A stretch of DNA of 64,000 bases from Candidatus Eiseniibacteriota bacterium (GCA_903844735.1 CAIMUX010000133.1:34541-98540); one strand, 5' to 3'. Positions 53,051 through 63,613 are shown, counted from the stretch's first letter. The notes: generated from the letters alone by a model not told the origin. Numbers and translations: made by a program.

Positions 53051-54253
53051 ATGCAACGAGATCTCGCGCAGCACTGGGGCCTCGATCCGAAAGTGACATT
53101 CCTGAACCACGGGTCGTTCGGGGCCTGCCCGATCCCGGTGCTGGAGGCGCAGGAACGCCTTCGGCGCACCATGGAGGCCCAACCCGTTCTCTTTCTCCAC
53201 CGCCAAGGGGAGGAATTGCTCGATCGCGCGCGCCACGAGCTGGCCGCGTTCCTCGGTGCCGATTCCGAGGGGCTGGTCTCCGTCGCCAATGCCACCACGG
53301 GCGTCAACACCGTACTCCGGTCCTTTCCGCTCTCGCCCGGCGACGAGCTCCTCGTCACCGACCACGAGTACAACGCCTGCCGCAACGCGCTCAACGAGAC
53401 GGCAGCCCGAACCGGTGCTGTAGTCACGGTGGCCCCGCTCCCATTCCCCGTGGACGGACCGGACACGGTGCGCGAGACGATCCTCGCCTGTGTGACGCCG
53501 CGAACTCGACTCGCGCTGCTGGATCACATCACCAGCTCCACAGCCTTGGTGCTGCCCATGGAGAGCATCGTTCGCAGCCTGCAGGCGCGCGGCGTGGCCG
53601 TACTGGTCGACGGTGCCCATGCGCCGGGGATGATCCCGCTCAATATCGACGAACTGGGTGCCGAGTTCTACACCGGCAATTGCCACAAGTGGCTCTGCGC
53701 GCCCAAAGGGGCGGCCTTTCTGTGGGTACGGGCCGACCGACGTCCCGGCATGCGTCCCATCGTCATCAGCCACGGCGCGAACTCGCCGCGCACCGACCGC
53801 TCCCGCTTCCGTCTGGAGTTCGACTGGACCGGGACGAGCGATCCGACCCCCTTTCTCTGCGTGCCGGAAGCAATCCGGTTCATCGGCGGCCTGCGGCCCG
53901 GCGGCTGGCCCGCGCACATGGCGGCGAATCGCGCGTTGGCCTTGCGTGCCGGCGAGATCCTGCGGCGCGCCCTGAGCGTCCCGGCCTGCTGTCCCGAGGC
54001 GATGATCGGTTCCATGGTCACACTGCCGCTGCGTGAAGCACCCCCCGACTCGCTGGACCCGGTATTGCTCGTCGATCGGCTCCAGTTGCGGCTCTTCGAG
54101 CGGTTCCGCATCGAGGTGCCGATCGTCCTTTGGCCGACCTGGACGCGTCGCTGGGTGCGCATCTCCGCCCAGGCATACAACCGCGAGGGGCAATACGAGG
54201 AGCTGGGGCAAGCGCTGCAATCACTCCTGGACGCAGAGGCCGGACCCCGATGA
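53051..54253 (+). CDS. Class V aminotransferase, isopenicillin-N-epimerase-like
   Basis: 400 residues, PLP-dependent. FLNHGSFGACPIPVLEAQ at the start, NATTGVNTVLRS, DHEYNACRNAL, DHITSSTALVLP, VDGAHAPGMIPL and the PLP lysine in GNCHKWLCAPKG form the isopenicillin N epimerase / cysteine desulfurase-like signature. In most bacteria such proteins are not penicillin enzymes; their substrates (amino acid epimerisation, desulfuration or ergothioneine-type lyase) are unknown. ATG 53051 follows GGGAGGACGGA. It is downstream of copA after a repeat tract, so it may or may not be in that operon. Confidence 0.88.
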   Translation: MQRDLAQHWGLDPKVTFLNHGSFGACPIPVLEAQERLRRTMEAQPVLFLHRQGEELLDRARHELAAFLGADSEGLVSVANATTGVNTVLRSFPLSPGDELLVTDHEYNACRNALNETAARTGAVVTVAPLPFPVDGPDTVRETILACVTPRTRLALLDHITSSTALVLPMESIVRSLQARGVAVLVDGAHAPGMIPLNIDELGAEFYTGNCHKWLCAPKGAAFLWVRADRRPGMRPIVISHGANSPRTDRSRFRLEFDWTGTSDPTPFLCVPEAIRFIGGLRPGGWPAHMAANRALALRAGEILRRALSVPACCPEAMIGSMVTLPLREAPPDSLDPVLLVDRLQLRLFERFRIEVPIVLWPTWTRRWVRISAQAYNREGQYEELGQALQSLLDAEAGPR

Positions 54254-54369
54254 GTAGAACAAACGCGACGGCGCTCGCCCCGCCGGGTCAGTCCTTTCGA
54301 GTTGCATCCCTCCGCCTCGATTGAGCACAAAGGCCCACGCGAACACGGGACATCCGTGCGGAGACATCT

Positions 54370-56511
54370 CTATCGCTGCTCGATGATCACCCCACCCGCC
54401 TCGACAAACGCACGATTCGCGAGATAGAGTTCGAGTCGCTCCCCGATCTGCCGGGCCAGCTCCCCATTGCCCGCCATCGATGCCAACGTTAGGGCCTTCT
54501 GACCGGTGGCAACAGCCTCCGCAAACCGATCGGATCCGGCATAGGCTGCTGCCATGGTGTCGAGAAACGCGGGTATGCTGTCACCGGTCAGCTTGCAGGC
54601 CCGTTGCGCCAACACAACCGCTCTGATCGGATCGCCGCCTCGTCTTGGCTCACGCGTGGCGAGGAGCCAGGCCAGATTGTTGCAGACCCCGGCGTGGTCA
54701 GGCATGAGCGACAAAGCCGACTCGTAGTGCCTGACTCCGCCTTCCGTCTCGCCCATCCCGTCCAGGACAACGCCCAATCTGTAATGCACCTCGGCCATGT
54801 CCGGCATGTCCTCCAAGGCACGCTCGAAGTGGGCAACGGCATCTTCCTTCTTGCCCATGCCGACCAAGACCATGCCCACGTTGTAGTGCGCGGCGGCGAA
54901 GTCCGGTCTGATCTGCAACGCCCGTTCGTAGTGTGCGCGGGCTTCTTCTGTCCTGCCCATGCCGGCCAGGACCATGCCGAGGTTGTTGTGCGCCTCGACG
55001 GAACCAGGATCGATCTGAAGTGCGCGGTTGTACTGTGTGATGGCACCGCCCGTTTCCCCAATGGCAACCAAGGCGTCACCCAGATTGGCGCGGGCGCGTG
55101 GGTTGTTCGGCCGCTTGTCGACGGTGTCCTGCCAGATGGACGTTGCCGAGCGATACTCGTTGTTCCGCATGAGCGTGCCATAGCCGAGCAGTGCGACCAC
55201 AATCGCCACGACGACACCGGGGACAACGGTGCGCAGACCTGAGCCCGAAGGCACCCTCCTCACCAGCAGTCCGTCCCACCAAGCATAGGCTGATGCCGTA
55301 ACCAACACCACCACCGACGCCAGCGCCAGGTACATCCGATGCTCTGCCATGGTCTGCGTCGCCACAGGAACAATGCTGGAGGTCGGCGCCAGCGTGGCGA
55401 TGAACCACATGCCGGGGAATCCAGCCGCCGGATGGCGCCACATCGTCCTCACGCAAGCCGCGAGCAGGAACGCAACCAGAGCGGCATATGGCCAGATCTC
55501 CGTCGCGCGAGTCGCCAGGGTACGCCCGTAGTCGAGCACCAAGGGCCGAGGAAACACCGACAGCCGAAGGTAGTGCGCAATCGCGCCGAACTGGGTGAGG
55601 ACGTATCTCCACCAGTCGATCCCGGCGCCGAAACCGGCTGTTCCGCCTCGCCCGCCTGCGGATACCACCAGCCATCCCACCAAGCCCCACGTCGCCGCCA
55701 ACCCGATGTACAAGCCGGGTCTCCTGCGCAGTGCCGCGCGGAACGACCCGGCAAGGAACACCCTGTCGTATACAAGCACCACCAGAGGGGCCGTCGCCAT
55801 GACCTCCTTGCTGGCCATCCCCAGAAGACAGGCCCCCACAGCGGCGACGTACCAGATCCCGGGTCGCGCGGCCTGGGCTCCGCGAATAAGACAGTACAGC
55901 GTAAGCAAGTAGAACAACCCGGCGATGGATTCCGCCCGTTGGACGACATACGTGACAGACTCGGTCTGCAGTGGATGCACCGTCCAGATCAGTGCGGTCG
56001 CGAGCGCCAAAGGCGTGTGCACCCGGCCGAATCGAACCCTCAACGGAGGGAGCAGGAAGGTCCGCCGAAGAACGGCAAAGAGCGTCACCGCGGCAAGAAT
56101 GTGAATTGCCAGATTGAATGCGTGATAGCTCCATACGTGCAGGCCGCTGATCTCGTAGTTCATGGCCAGCGACAGGTTCACTAAAGGGCGGGCACTCACC
56201 GTAAGGCCTCCGCTCGGGGGCGATAGCGCCCGCCACAACGGCCAGGGGTGCCGAATGGTCGGATTGTTCGTGACGATGGACTCAAGGTCATCGAACACAA
56301 AAGGCACAGCGAAGGTGTTGTGGTAGACCGCAAGTGCCGCCAGGGCGATGACAATGACGGAGATCACGGAATCCCGCCGAGACGGCCCCGGCCCCGCCGG
56401 CGCGGAAACCGTTCCCGGCTTGAGAGCATGGACGGAGGATCCCAAGCGCCTCGACGGCCGAACCGCGGGCTGCGCAGGCTCGGGCCGTTGTGATGCCTTG
56501 TGAGGTCGCAT
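54370..56511 (-). CDS. TMTC-like membrane protein with C-terminal TPRs
   Basis: Up to 713 residues. An N-terminal disordered stretch precedes about ten to eleven membrane helices with the TMTC/PMT pattern FVFDDLESIVTNNPTIRHPWPLW, RPLVNLSLAMNY and HPLQTESVTYVVQRAE, where the early Asp-Asp is the likely metal or catalytic site. At least six TPRs follow (GDALVAIGETGGAITQYNRALQIDP and on), then a helix-rich end. TMTC proteins are O-mannosyltransferases in animals; bacterial ones are mostly uncharacterised. ATG 56511 is a guess, since no good ribosome site is visible and the frame reaches 56724. Convergent with the class V enzyme gene. Confidence 0.8.
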   Translation of the reverse strand: MRPHKASQRPEPAQPAVRPSRRLGSSVHALKPGTVSAPAGPGPSRRDSVISVIVIALAALAVYHNTFAVPFVFDDLESIVTNNPTIRHPWPLWRALSPPSGGLTVSARPLVNLSLAMNYEISGLHVWSYHAFNLAIHILAAVTLFAVLRRTFLLPPLRVRFGRVHTPLALATALIWTVHPLQTESVTYVVQRAESIAGLFYLLTLYCLIRGAQAARPGIWYVAAVGACLLGMASKEVMATAPLVVLVYDRVFLAGSFRAALRRRPGLYIGLAATWGLVGWLVVSAGGRGGTAGFGAGIDWWRYVLTQFGAIAHYLRLSVFPRPLVLDYGRTLATRATEIWPYAALVAFLLAACVRTMWRHPAAGFPGMWFIATLAPTSSIVPVATQTMAEHRMYLALASVVVLVTASAYAWWDGLLVRRVPSGSGLRTVVPGVVVAIVVALLGYGTLMRNNEYRSATSIWQDTVDKRPNNPRARANLGDALVAIGETGGAITQYNRALQIDPGSVEAHNNLGMVLAGMGRTEEARAHYERALQIRPDFAAAHYNVGMVLVGMGKKEDAVAHFERALEDMPDMAEVHYRLGVVLDGMGETEGGVRHYESALSLMPDHAGVCNNLAWLLATREPRRGGDPIRAVVLAQRACKLTGDSIPAFLDTMAAAYAGSDRFAEAVATGQKALTLASMAGNGELARQIGERLELYLANRAFVEAGGVIIEQR

Positions 56512-56949
56512 GCGCTGCACGATACCACTGCCGGAGGCCACGGCCAAGAAGAGGGAAGCTCGCGTGAGATTCGGAGTAGTTTCTGGCTTCCGGCTTCGGG
56601 CTTCCGGCGGGCGGACGCCCCCGACACGGGGCACGCCGGGGCAGGTCGGTGCGCCCGAGTCTACCGAACTTGTCCTGGGTGAAGCAGCAACTCCGCGAGG
56701 CGGCAGCCTGGGGTGAGTCTCCACGCTTCCTCATACACGACAACGCGGCATGCTCGGGCAATTCGGTCCGCTATTACAACTGCGCGCGGCGATCGCAGGC
56801 GATTCACGCGATTCCCGACCCCTATCCCCGGAGGGAATTCCAAGTCCGACGGCATAGTCGCGGACAACGGGGGCGGCAAGCCGGGGGAAACGCCATAAGC
56901 CCCGCGAACGGAGGCTGACGGTCGCACTTGCCGGGGATAATCTGCAACT
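56512..56949 (+). other. Divergent gap without a recognisable gene
   Basis: Contains a short GGCTTCCGGCTTCGGGCTTCC repeat near 56580 and otherwise no supported frame. Any promoters for the flanking genes are not clear by eye. Confidence 0.35.
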
Positions 56950-57884
56950 ATGAACCCCGATCTTCAGACCATTGTCTTCCAAGACAACCCATGGCTGCGC
57001 GATTTCAGCGCGCTCGGGTCGTGGCTGCGTTCCCGTCTCCCCGCATGCCCCATTCCACGCACGATGATCGATAAGGGCCGATCTAAATGGAAGGACATCC
57101 ATCGCGCTCATCTTCTTGTCGGCCCGCGGCAGGCAGGAAAGTCATCCGCAATCTGGGGGCACCTTGCGGAGGTCGGCGAGCCAGTGCTCTACGTCGACTG
57201 CGAGCAGGCGCTCGTGCGGGAGTGGTGCCGCTCCGCGCCGCTGTTTCTGGTCGAGCTGCAGGCGCTGGTCGGAGGGCCGGTCGCGCTCTTCTTCGACGAA
57301 GTCGAACACCTAGAGAACGCCGGGCTCTTCGTGAAGGGCCTGGTGGACCGCAGAGTAAACGTGCCGGTGCTCGTCACGGGGAGCTCCTCGTACCACCTCG
57401 GGTCGAAGATCCAGGAGTCTCTGGCCGGCCGCGCAACCCTGGCTCGACTGCTTCCACTCGCCTTTTCCGAGGTTCGAAGATCTATTTCGTCGACATCGGA
57501 ATTCGAAACCAGCTCGTTCACGACCTCCGACCGATCGACCAACGGGCAGATGCCGGCCCGGTCCTCGAGAGTTGGGTCTTCACCGAGTTGTGGAAGATCC
57601 TGCCGTCCACCGCCGGCCTGCACTATTGGCGTAGCACATCCAAGGCCGAGGTTGACTTTGTGGTGGCGCGAGGTGACCAGATCATCGGTGTCGAGGTGAA
57701 AGCCGGCAACCTCGGACGGCCCAACGTTCCTCGTTCGGCTCGCAGCTTCATTGAAGGTTACCAGCCAAAGAAGTTCTTCATCGTCTCTAAGGACATCGTG
57801 GCCACCTATCGGATCGGCGCAACCGAGATCCGTTGGCTTGGCCCCCCGGATGTTGCTGCTGCGGTCGCGGAACTCCTGAGGTGA
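56950..57884 (+). pseudogene. DUF4143-type AAA ATPase broken by an internal deletion and frameshift
   Basis: The first half (56950 to about 57475) reads as the ATPase domain: Walker A VGPRQAGKSSAIW, Walker B VALFFDEVEHLEN and VTGSSSYHLG...LAGRATLARLLPLAFSEV. The second half reads in another frame (to 57884) as the C-terminal DUF4143 nuclease-like domain: KIYFVDIGIRNQL, ESWVFTEL, HYWRSTSKAEVDFVV and a Val-Glu-Val-Lys motif. The intervening region of about 150-170 residues found in intact relatives is absent, and the halves meet near 57475 out of frame. So a deletion fused the ends. Intact homologues are common accessory genes of unknown or toxin/defence-like function. Confidence 0.75.
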
Positions 57885-58228
57885 CGGCGCGACTCGTGCT
57901 GCGGCCGATAAGCCGATACGTCAATCCGTCGCCCCCCGGGCGCCCTTTGCCCGGCTCCGAGCCACCGAATAGGAATATGGCCGCCCCCCGGGGGCGAATG
58001 CAAGGTCCTTCGGGCCACGTGTGGACAGTCGCAGGTCTGAATCCCCGGGCCGGCGCGGGAAAGTGGCCGCCGTTTCCGCGAAAACCCTGGGCTCGACCAG
58101 GGTAGACTCCGCCCCTTCGACCCGCCGTGCCCTCGAAGGGGGGCTGGCCGTGTCTCTGGGGGAGATCTTTGGCCGGATGGTCATGGTCGAGCGAGGCGTC
58201 CGGCGTCCCCCGAGAGAGGCGGCCGCGC

Positions 58229-58340
58229 CGCCCGCGGGGAACGACCGCGCTGGCCCGAGGACCGGCGCCGTGGCCGGCAAGCCCAGATCGTTAAGGATTT
58301 TGCTCACGACGGCGGGATCGGAGAGGGAATGCGAGAACAA
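58229..58340 (-). pseudogene. Scrap of an IS91-family transposase C-terminus
   Basis: SDPAVVSKILNDLGLPATAPVLGPARS matches the typical tail of IS91-type (Y2) transposases, where an IEDPAVVRKILEHLGLP segment precedes a Pro-rich end. Nothing of the catalytic part is present upstream. The 345 bp between the ATPase remnant and this scrap (57885-58228) has no supported gene. Confidence 0.6.
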
Positions 58341-58899
58341 CCATGGGGACGGTCTGCGCGGCGGTCGGGCATTTGGGGGAGAGCGGCAACCGAACCTCGC
58401 GCGAAGTCTCCGTCAAGGTCCAGCGATACGGTGTGACCAACATCATCGTGGCCAGCCAGTAGGGCAGCACCTGCTCGGGTCAGGACCGCAAAGGCCGCTC
58501 CCAGGCGGGTGCGTGGCACACCGTCAGCCCGAGCGCCGAACCATTGCTCGTGGACTGCATCAGCCCTTCCTTCCCTCCAGCAACCATCGCCACGCCGGCA
58601 ACGCGTTGACCGTGACGCCGTCTCTCTCGAAACGTTGCTCACGCGCGTTTCGAATCTCCGTCCGGCCACACGGGAAAAACCGACGGCCGGTGCAGCGTTC
58701 CGTGCCGGGGCCTTCGGTGCGCGGAATCCGCCGGTACAGAACGCTGACCGACCCTCCGGCCAAACAACAGCGACCGGCGGAATCGCGTTTGCTCTGCCAG
58801 AGTCCGACGAATTAGCATTGCATGCGCGGGATCCGGGACTCGATGTGGCTTGGGTTGTCACCCCTTTCCTGGTCGGACGGGGTTTACAGAAGCGACAGA
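58341..58899 (+). other. Decayed stretch without a recognisable gene
   Basis: Between the IS91 scrap and the ABC/M1 fusion. Open frames on both strands have no domain and overlap each other. A 38-codon frame from ATG 58343 ends at a stop near 58460, but has no family. Confidence 0.35.
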
Positions 58900-61800
58900 T
58901 CACCGCACCTTGGCCGCAGCCAGATTGTCATCGCGGTTCCGGTCGATCAGAATGCCGAACGGATCGATCCCGGCCATCGCCGGCTTGGCGTCCACCGCCA
59001 CCGTGATCGTCGTGTCCTGGCTGGTAAAACGGTGCTTCTGCAGGTACAGTAGACTGTCTCCCGTTCCCAGCACGCCTACAGCCACATAATCGTTCAGCGC
59101 CGCAGGGGTCTGGTTGCCGACGCTGTCCGCGTAGAATTTCTTGCAGGTCAGGGAGAGCTCGACCTGGTACTTGCCATCGTCCATCCGCCGGGCCTGCACG
59201 GACCGAACCTGGTTTTCGTAGAGGGTGATCCTCTCGAACAGGTCTCCCACCAGGTACTGCAGACTATCCGGGGTCGCCGCCTTGAGGGCATCCACCACGT
59301 CCCGCGCGGTGACGTAGCGGTCGTTGCGGAAACCGAAGTCCCGGACCACGGCCCCCAGCGCCTGGTTGACCTTCTCCGGGCCGATGTAATCCTGCAGGGC
59401 ATACAGGGCCAGGCCGCCTTTTTCGTAGGCTAGGTACGCCTGCCCCTCCAGACTCCGCATCAGTGGGCGCTCACCCTTGGTGTCCCGCTTTCGCCGCTTC
59501 AGGTAGGTCTCCATCTCCTGTTTGAGAAAACTTCTCGACATCGCCGTGCCGTACTCCTTCTCCAGGCACATCACCCAGACATACTGGCAGATGTTCTCCG
59601 TCGATTGGTAGACGCCCTCGGCATAGGCCGGGCCGACGATGTAGGCCCACCATTGGTGCCCCAGCTCGTGGGCGGCGATTCCGAACACCCGGTCCGGCCG
59701 ATTCGGCTTGCCCAGGTTGCTGACGAACCCGGCGCTTTCCCGCCAGATGAACACCGTGGGCTGGGACCGGGCGCCGCCCTCTTCCATGTAATCCGGAATC
59801 TCCACGATACGCTGGACTCGGTACGGATAGGGCGAGAAGGCTCGGTTGCAGAAGTCCAGCCCGCCCTTGACGCCGTTGATCATCCGCCTCACGTTGTACG
59901 GGTGTTTGGCGTCGTAATAGACTTCGATGGCCACTCCGGCGTGGGTATCGCGGGTCACCTGGTAACGGCCCGAGGCGAAGATGAACTCGTCGTGGATGGA
60001 GGTGTCCGACCGGTAGTGGAAGTGACTTCGCCCGTTTTCCCGCCATTGCCGCACCAGGTCGCCGTTCGACACCACGATCTGGTCGCCACTCGTGCTGAAG
60101 ATGGCGTCGTAGAGAACCGGGTGGTTCGATCCGTACGGCACCGCCGGATCGGCTGCCTCCAGGGTCGGTACCGGGTCCTGCTCGGGCAGGCCGTATCTCT
60201 TCCGATCCATACGGTCGGTCAGCATCAGCTCCTTGTTGAAACCGATGCCCGGGAAGTACTCGTTGTTGCCGCCGACGCCGGAACAGACGATGCAGCTGCC
60301 GTTGGCGGCGATCTCGCTCTTGGGATTGTTGTCGGTAAAGCCCTCGGCCCCGACTTCAAGGTCGAACTCCAATGAGAGCGAATCACCCGGCTGCAGTGGC
60401 TGCTGGAGTGCAAACACCCGGAATCCGAATTCCTCAGGCCCTGCCAGAAGGCGGGCTGGTGGATCACAGTCCAATCGATTGATCTTGGTGATCGATCGGT
60501 CCGACAGCGTGACATAGATCTCCGGAATGACGCTTCGGGTCTTGTTGACCATCCGATAGCCGCCCTTCAGCAGGACCAATCGCTGCTCGGGAAACAGGTC
60601 GATGTTCAGGCTCACCGCCGCGTTGACCGGCTGTGGCGCGGCCCGGTACTTCCCAAACTTCTGTTCATAGGCAGCCTTCATTTTCTTCAGGTCGTCCGTG
60701 GACTGATAGGTGTTGAGCACGTGCCGGTTGTAGTAAATGAACCCACCGGTGCCCAGGAATGACAAGGACAGGAGCATCAGCCAGACGAATTGCAGGCGCC
60801 TGATCTTATGACCGGCCAGGCGGAATCGGTGACGCAGCCCGGTCTCGTTCCCGTGGCGCCACAGCAGCGATGCCGACAGGACGAGCAGGGCGGCCAGCAA
60901 CAGCCAGTAGGCCGTGTACCACAGGATCATCGGCCCGTAATGTCCGAATCCGTTGAGGTTGGAGTAGATGTACTTGGGGATGTGTCCGTAGCGGAACAGC
61001 GGGGAGGCCGACGGCACCAACTGGTACAGGGCGAGGTCGCCGAGGACCCAGCCGGTCGCGATGAGGTATCCCACGTACTTGTTGGGCGACAGGTTCTGGA
61101 TGAACACCACCAGCACCGCTACGAAGGCGAACTTCATGAACTCGATCCCGAACAACCCCTTGAGGTACAGCCCCGGCTCGATGTCAGGCAAGCCGATGGT
61201 CCCCGTCTGGATCACGATGCCGATCGCCATCGCCAGCAGGACGTAGCAGAACTGGACGGAAAGCAGCGCCGCCAGTTTCGAGGCCAGGCTCAACCCGTGC
61301 GGCACCGGCATGGTGTCGTAGAACTCGTGCGAGTGGTTGTCCCGCTCCCGCCAGACGATCAGCCCGCCGAACAGGATGGTGATGGGAATCATGTAGATCC
61401 AGATGTGCTCGGTGTACTGCAGGAAGAACGAGGTGAACGGGTACACCTCGTTGTTGGCCTCATTGACATTGGCCAGGAAGTTGGTAAGCAACTCGCCCAT
61501 GGCCATGACAGTCAGGATGATGAAGGCCGGATGCAGGGCGATCCGCTTGAATTCCCTCCGCGCTAAGTCAAGGAACTGAGCGCCGCGGCAGGAGAGTGAC
61601 CGTTCGACGGTCGAGGGCATCAGAGGTCCCAGCGCCTGCACCGCGCTCGATTCCGTAACGGCTTCGATCGCCTGCCCGCCCTGCCGCTTCCCCTCCAGCA
61701 CCGAGACGAACCGAAACCTCCGCCAGGTGACGTACATCACTCCGCCGGCCGCTGCCAGCCAGATCACGCGGTTCAGCAGGAGGCGGGGGTCGAGGGGCAT

Positions 61801-62499
61801 GGGGTTGACGTTCATCTCGGCCACGGTCCAGTACTTCGTCAGGACGGTGAGGGCCGAGATGGCAAAGGGATCGGCCAGGATCCTGAGCAGATCGTTATTG
61901 AACCGGGTGAACGCCAGCGAGCTGAGCACATAGGCCAGGACGAAGATCACACCGGCCACGTAGGTGTTCACCATCTTGCGTGTCAGCGTGGCCAGCGCGA
62001 AGAACACGCTGCCGGTCAGGATGAGGTTTGGCAACACGATGACCAGCAGGGGCGCTATGAATGACCATGGCCTGAAGGGCCCGTAATACCCGGGGGGTAG
62101 TCTGAGGCCGGCGATGAGCAGTCCCAGGAGGACCGCGCCAAAGCTCAGCAGGTTGGCCGAGAGCCCGCCTGCGAACCTGCCACCGAGATACTGGAGCTTC
62201 GTCATCGGGACCGTGAAGAAAAACTCGTGAACCCGGGCGCTGAAATCCTTGGCCACCGCCCGGCCCGCTATGATCATGGTGAAGAGCACGCCCACCAGGG
62301 TGTAGCTGGCCAGCAGCCGGGCGATGATGATCGGGGCGTTGTGCCACTCCCTGCCGAATGAGATGAAAAGAAACGTCACTCCGGGGCGGGTCTCGGAGAG
62401 AAACAGGGCGGTCCCAAACGCGAGCAGACCGGCGAAGATGTAGAAGGTCAGGCCCTTCAGGTGGCTGGCAAGCTCCTTCAGATAGATGGCTGCAAACAT
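58900..62499 (-). CDS. ABC-2 permease fused to an M1-family metallopeptidase
   Basis: 1199 residues. Residues 1-580 are an ABC-2-type permease pair: two sets of about six membrane helices, opening IYLKELASHLKGLTFYIFAGL and again near DLARREFKRIALHPAFIILT. About residues 600-1199 form an extracytoplasmic M1-like domain with zinc motif HELGH (944-948). The third ligand Glu falls one residue later than in the secreted M1 paralogues (NICQYV context), so activity should be checked. This permease-peptidase fusion is a known but uncharacterised arrangement in Bacteroidetes and relatives. ATG 62499 follows GGGAGCGG. The ABC ATPase gene is 9 bp upstream, and the two form one transporter. GC looks lower than the surroundings by eye, and IS scraps flank it. 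Confidence 0.9.
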   Translation of the reverse strand: MFAAIYLKELASHLKGLTFYIFAGLLAFGTALFLSETRPGVTFLFISFGREWHNAPIIIARLLASYTLVGVLFTMIIAGRAVAKDFSARVHEFFFTVPMTKLQYLGGRFAGGLSANLLSFGAVLLGLLIAGLRLPPGYYGPFRPWSFIAPLLVIVLPNLILTGSVFFALATLTRKMVNTYVAGVIFVLAYVLSSLAFTRFNNDLLRILADPFAISALTVLTKYWTVAEMNVNPMPLDPRLLLNRVIWLAAAGGVMYVTWRRFRFVSVLEGKRQGGQAIEAVTESSAVQALGPLMPSTVERSLSCRGAQFLDLARREFKRIALHPAFIILTVMAMGELLTNFLANVNEANNEVYPFTSFFLQYTEHIWIYMIPITILFGGLIVWRERDNHSHEFYDTMPVPHGLSLASKLAALLSVQFCYVLLAMAIGIVIQTGTIGLPDIEPGLYLKGLFGIEFMKFAFVAVLVVFIQNLSPNKYVGYLIATGWVLGDLALYQLVPSASPLFRYGHIPKYIYSNLNGFGHYGPMILWYTAYWLLLAALLVLSASLLWRHGNETGLRHRFRLAGHKIRRLQFVWLMLLSLSFLGTGGFIYYNRHVLNTYQSTDDLKKMKAAYEQKFGKYRAAPQPVNAAVSLNIDLFPEQRLVLLKGGYRMVNKTRSVIPEIYVTLSDRSITKINRLDCDPPARLLAGPEEFGFRVFALQQPLQPGDSLSLEFDLEVGAEGFTDNNPKSEIAANGSCIVCSGVGGNNEYFPGIGFNKELMLTDRMDRKRYGLPEQDPVPTLEAADPAVPYGSNHPVLYDAIFSTSGDQIVVSNGDLVRQWRENGRSHFHYRSDTSIHDEFIFASGRYQVTRDTHAGVAIEVYYDAKHPYNVRRMINGVKGGLDFCNRAFSPYPYRVQRIVEIPDYMEEGGARSQPTVFIWRESAGFVSNLGKPNRPDRVFGIAAHELGHQWWAYIVGPAYAEGVYQSTENICQYVWVMCLEKEYGTAMSRSFLKQEMETYLKRRKRDTKGERPLMRSLEGQAYLAYEKGGLALYALQDYIGPEKVNQALGAVVRDFGFRNDRYVTARDVVDALKAATPDSLQYLVGDLFERITLYENQVRSVQARRMDDGKYQVELSLTCKKFYADSVGNQTPAALNDYVAVGVLGTGDSLLYLQKHRFTSQDTTITVAVDAKPAMAGIDPFGILIDRNRDDNLAAAKVR

Positions 62500-62508
62500 G
62501 GCCGCTCC

Positions 62509-63375
62509 CTACCGTTCCAGGCTCTTGAAGTACACGTCCTCGAGGCTGGCCGGCCTGGGGGCGAATCCGTTGCCGGGATCCTCTTGGCGGAAGACCCTGA
62601 TGAATGTCTTTCCGGCGAATAGCCGGGATGAGAGCAGGTCGTAGTTCTCATGGTAGACGGGGATCTCGGCCTTGGTGATCTCCTTCTCCCAGATCATCCC
62701 CTCCATCGCCTTGATGGCGTCCATGGTCCTGGCTTTCAGGACGATCCTGCCCTTGTCGATGATGGCCAGGTTGGGACAGAGGTCGGACACGTCGTCGACG
62801 ATGTGGGTGGAGAGAATGACCACGATGTCCTGGCCGATCTCGGACAGCAGGTTGTGGAAGCGCACCCGCTCGGCCGGGTCCAGCCCGGCGGTGGGCTCGT
62901 CAACGATGATCAGCTGCGGATTGCCGATCAGCACCAGGGCGATGCCGAATCGCTGTTTCATCCCGCCGGAGAAGGTGCCCAGCTTCTGCTTGCGCTGGTC
63001 CCACAGGTTCACCCGCTTGAGGAGTTCCTCCACCTTGCCATGCCGGGCCCGCTTGTCCCCGATGCCTTTGAGCAGCGTGAAGTGATCCAGCAGGGACTCG
63101 GCGCTCTCCCTGGGATAGAAGTCGAAACTCTGGGGCAGGTAGCCCAGCACTCTCTTGACCGCCATCTTGTCTCTCAGGACATCGATGTCGCCGAAGGCGA
63201 TGGCGCCGGCGTCCGGCTCCTGGAGGGTGGCAAGGGTCCGCATCAGGGTCGTCTTACCCGCGCCGTTGGGTCCTAAGAGCCCGAACATGCCGGTCGGAAT
63301 ATCCAGCGACACCGCATTCAATGCCGCGACCCCGTTGGCGTACTTCTTGGAGAGGCCTTCGATCTTCAACATCAT
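62509..63375 (-). CDS. ABC transporter ATP-binding protein, partner of the permease-peptidase fusion
   Basis: 288 residues. Walker A GLLGPNGAGKTTLMRTL, Q-loop region LGYLPQSFDFYP, signature FSGGMKQRFG, Walker B QLIIVDEPTAGLDP and H-switch STHIVDD are all intact. It is an ABC-2 exporter type ATPase. ATG 63375 follows AAGGAGAG and gives the family start MLKIEGLSKKYANGVAALNAVSLDI; an upstream extension to 63408 is less likely. It is first in a two-gene operon with the fusion protein. No promoter stands out in 63376-63613. Confidence 0.94.
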   Translation of the reverse strand: MMLKIEGLSKKYANGVAALNAVSLDIPTGMFGLLGPNGAGKTTLMRTLATLQEPDAGAIAFGDIDVLRDKMAVKRVLGYLPQSFDFYPRESAESLLDHFTLLKGIGDKRARHGKVEELLKRVNLWDQRKQKLGTFSGGMKQRFGIALVLIGNPQLIIVDEPTAGLDPAERVRFHNLLSEIGQDIVVILSTHIVDDVSDLCPNLAIIDKGRIVLKARTMDAIKAMEGMIWEKEITKAEIPVYHENYDLLSSRLFAGKTFIRVFRQEDPGNGFAPRPASLEDVYFKSLER

Positions 63376-63613
63376 GAACGTCTCTCCTTCGTGGTTGGCC
63401 GGGTTCAAGGCTCGGTGGAACCCAAGCCTGGGCCACGGTTACGTAAGTGCTTACCAAATGGTTCCTGTTAGATCGCTTTTCGCGATCCAGAATTGTGGGG
63501 CTCAAGTCGTTGGCCGGGAACCATCCGGCCCGCGGGGCCCATAAACCCGTAGCGCCCGGCCGCGAGTTGTGGGCGGTCACCGGCGGAAGACGGGGCGGTA
63601 GACCGTTCCCCGA

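Noticed and set aside
51651..54220. Long minus-strand frames opposite copA and the class V enzyme
   Set aside because: Both real genes have complete catalytic motifs in the plus frame; the antisense frames have none.
57921..58228. Rest of the minus-strand frame after the IS91-like tail
   Set aside because: Only the first 37 codons resemble a transposase; the remainder has no family and looks random.
58304..58903. Frames on both strands of the 58.3-58.9 kb gap
   Set aside because: They overlap each other, have Arg/Ala-rich composition and no ribosome site or domain.
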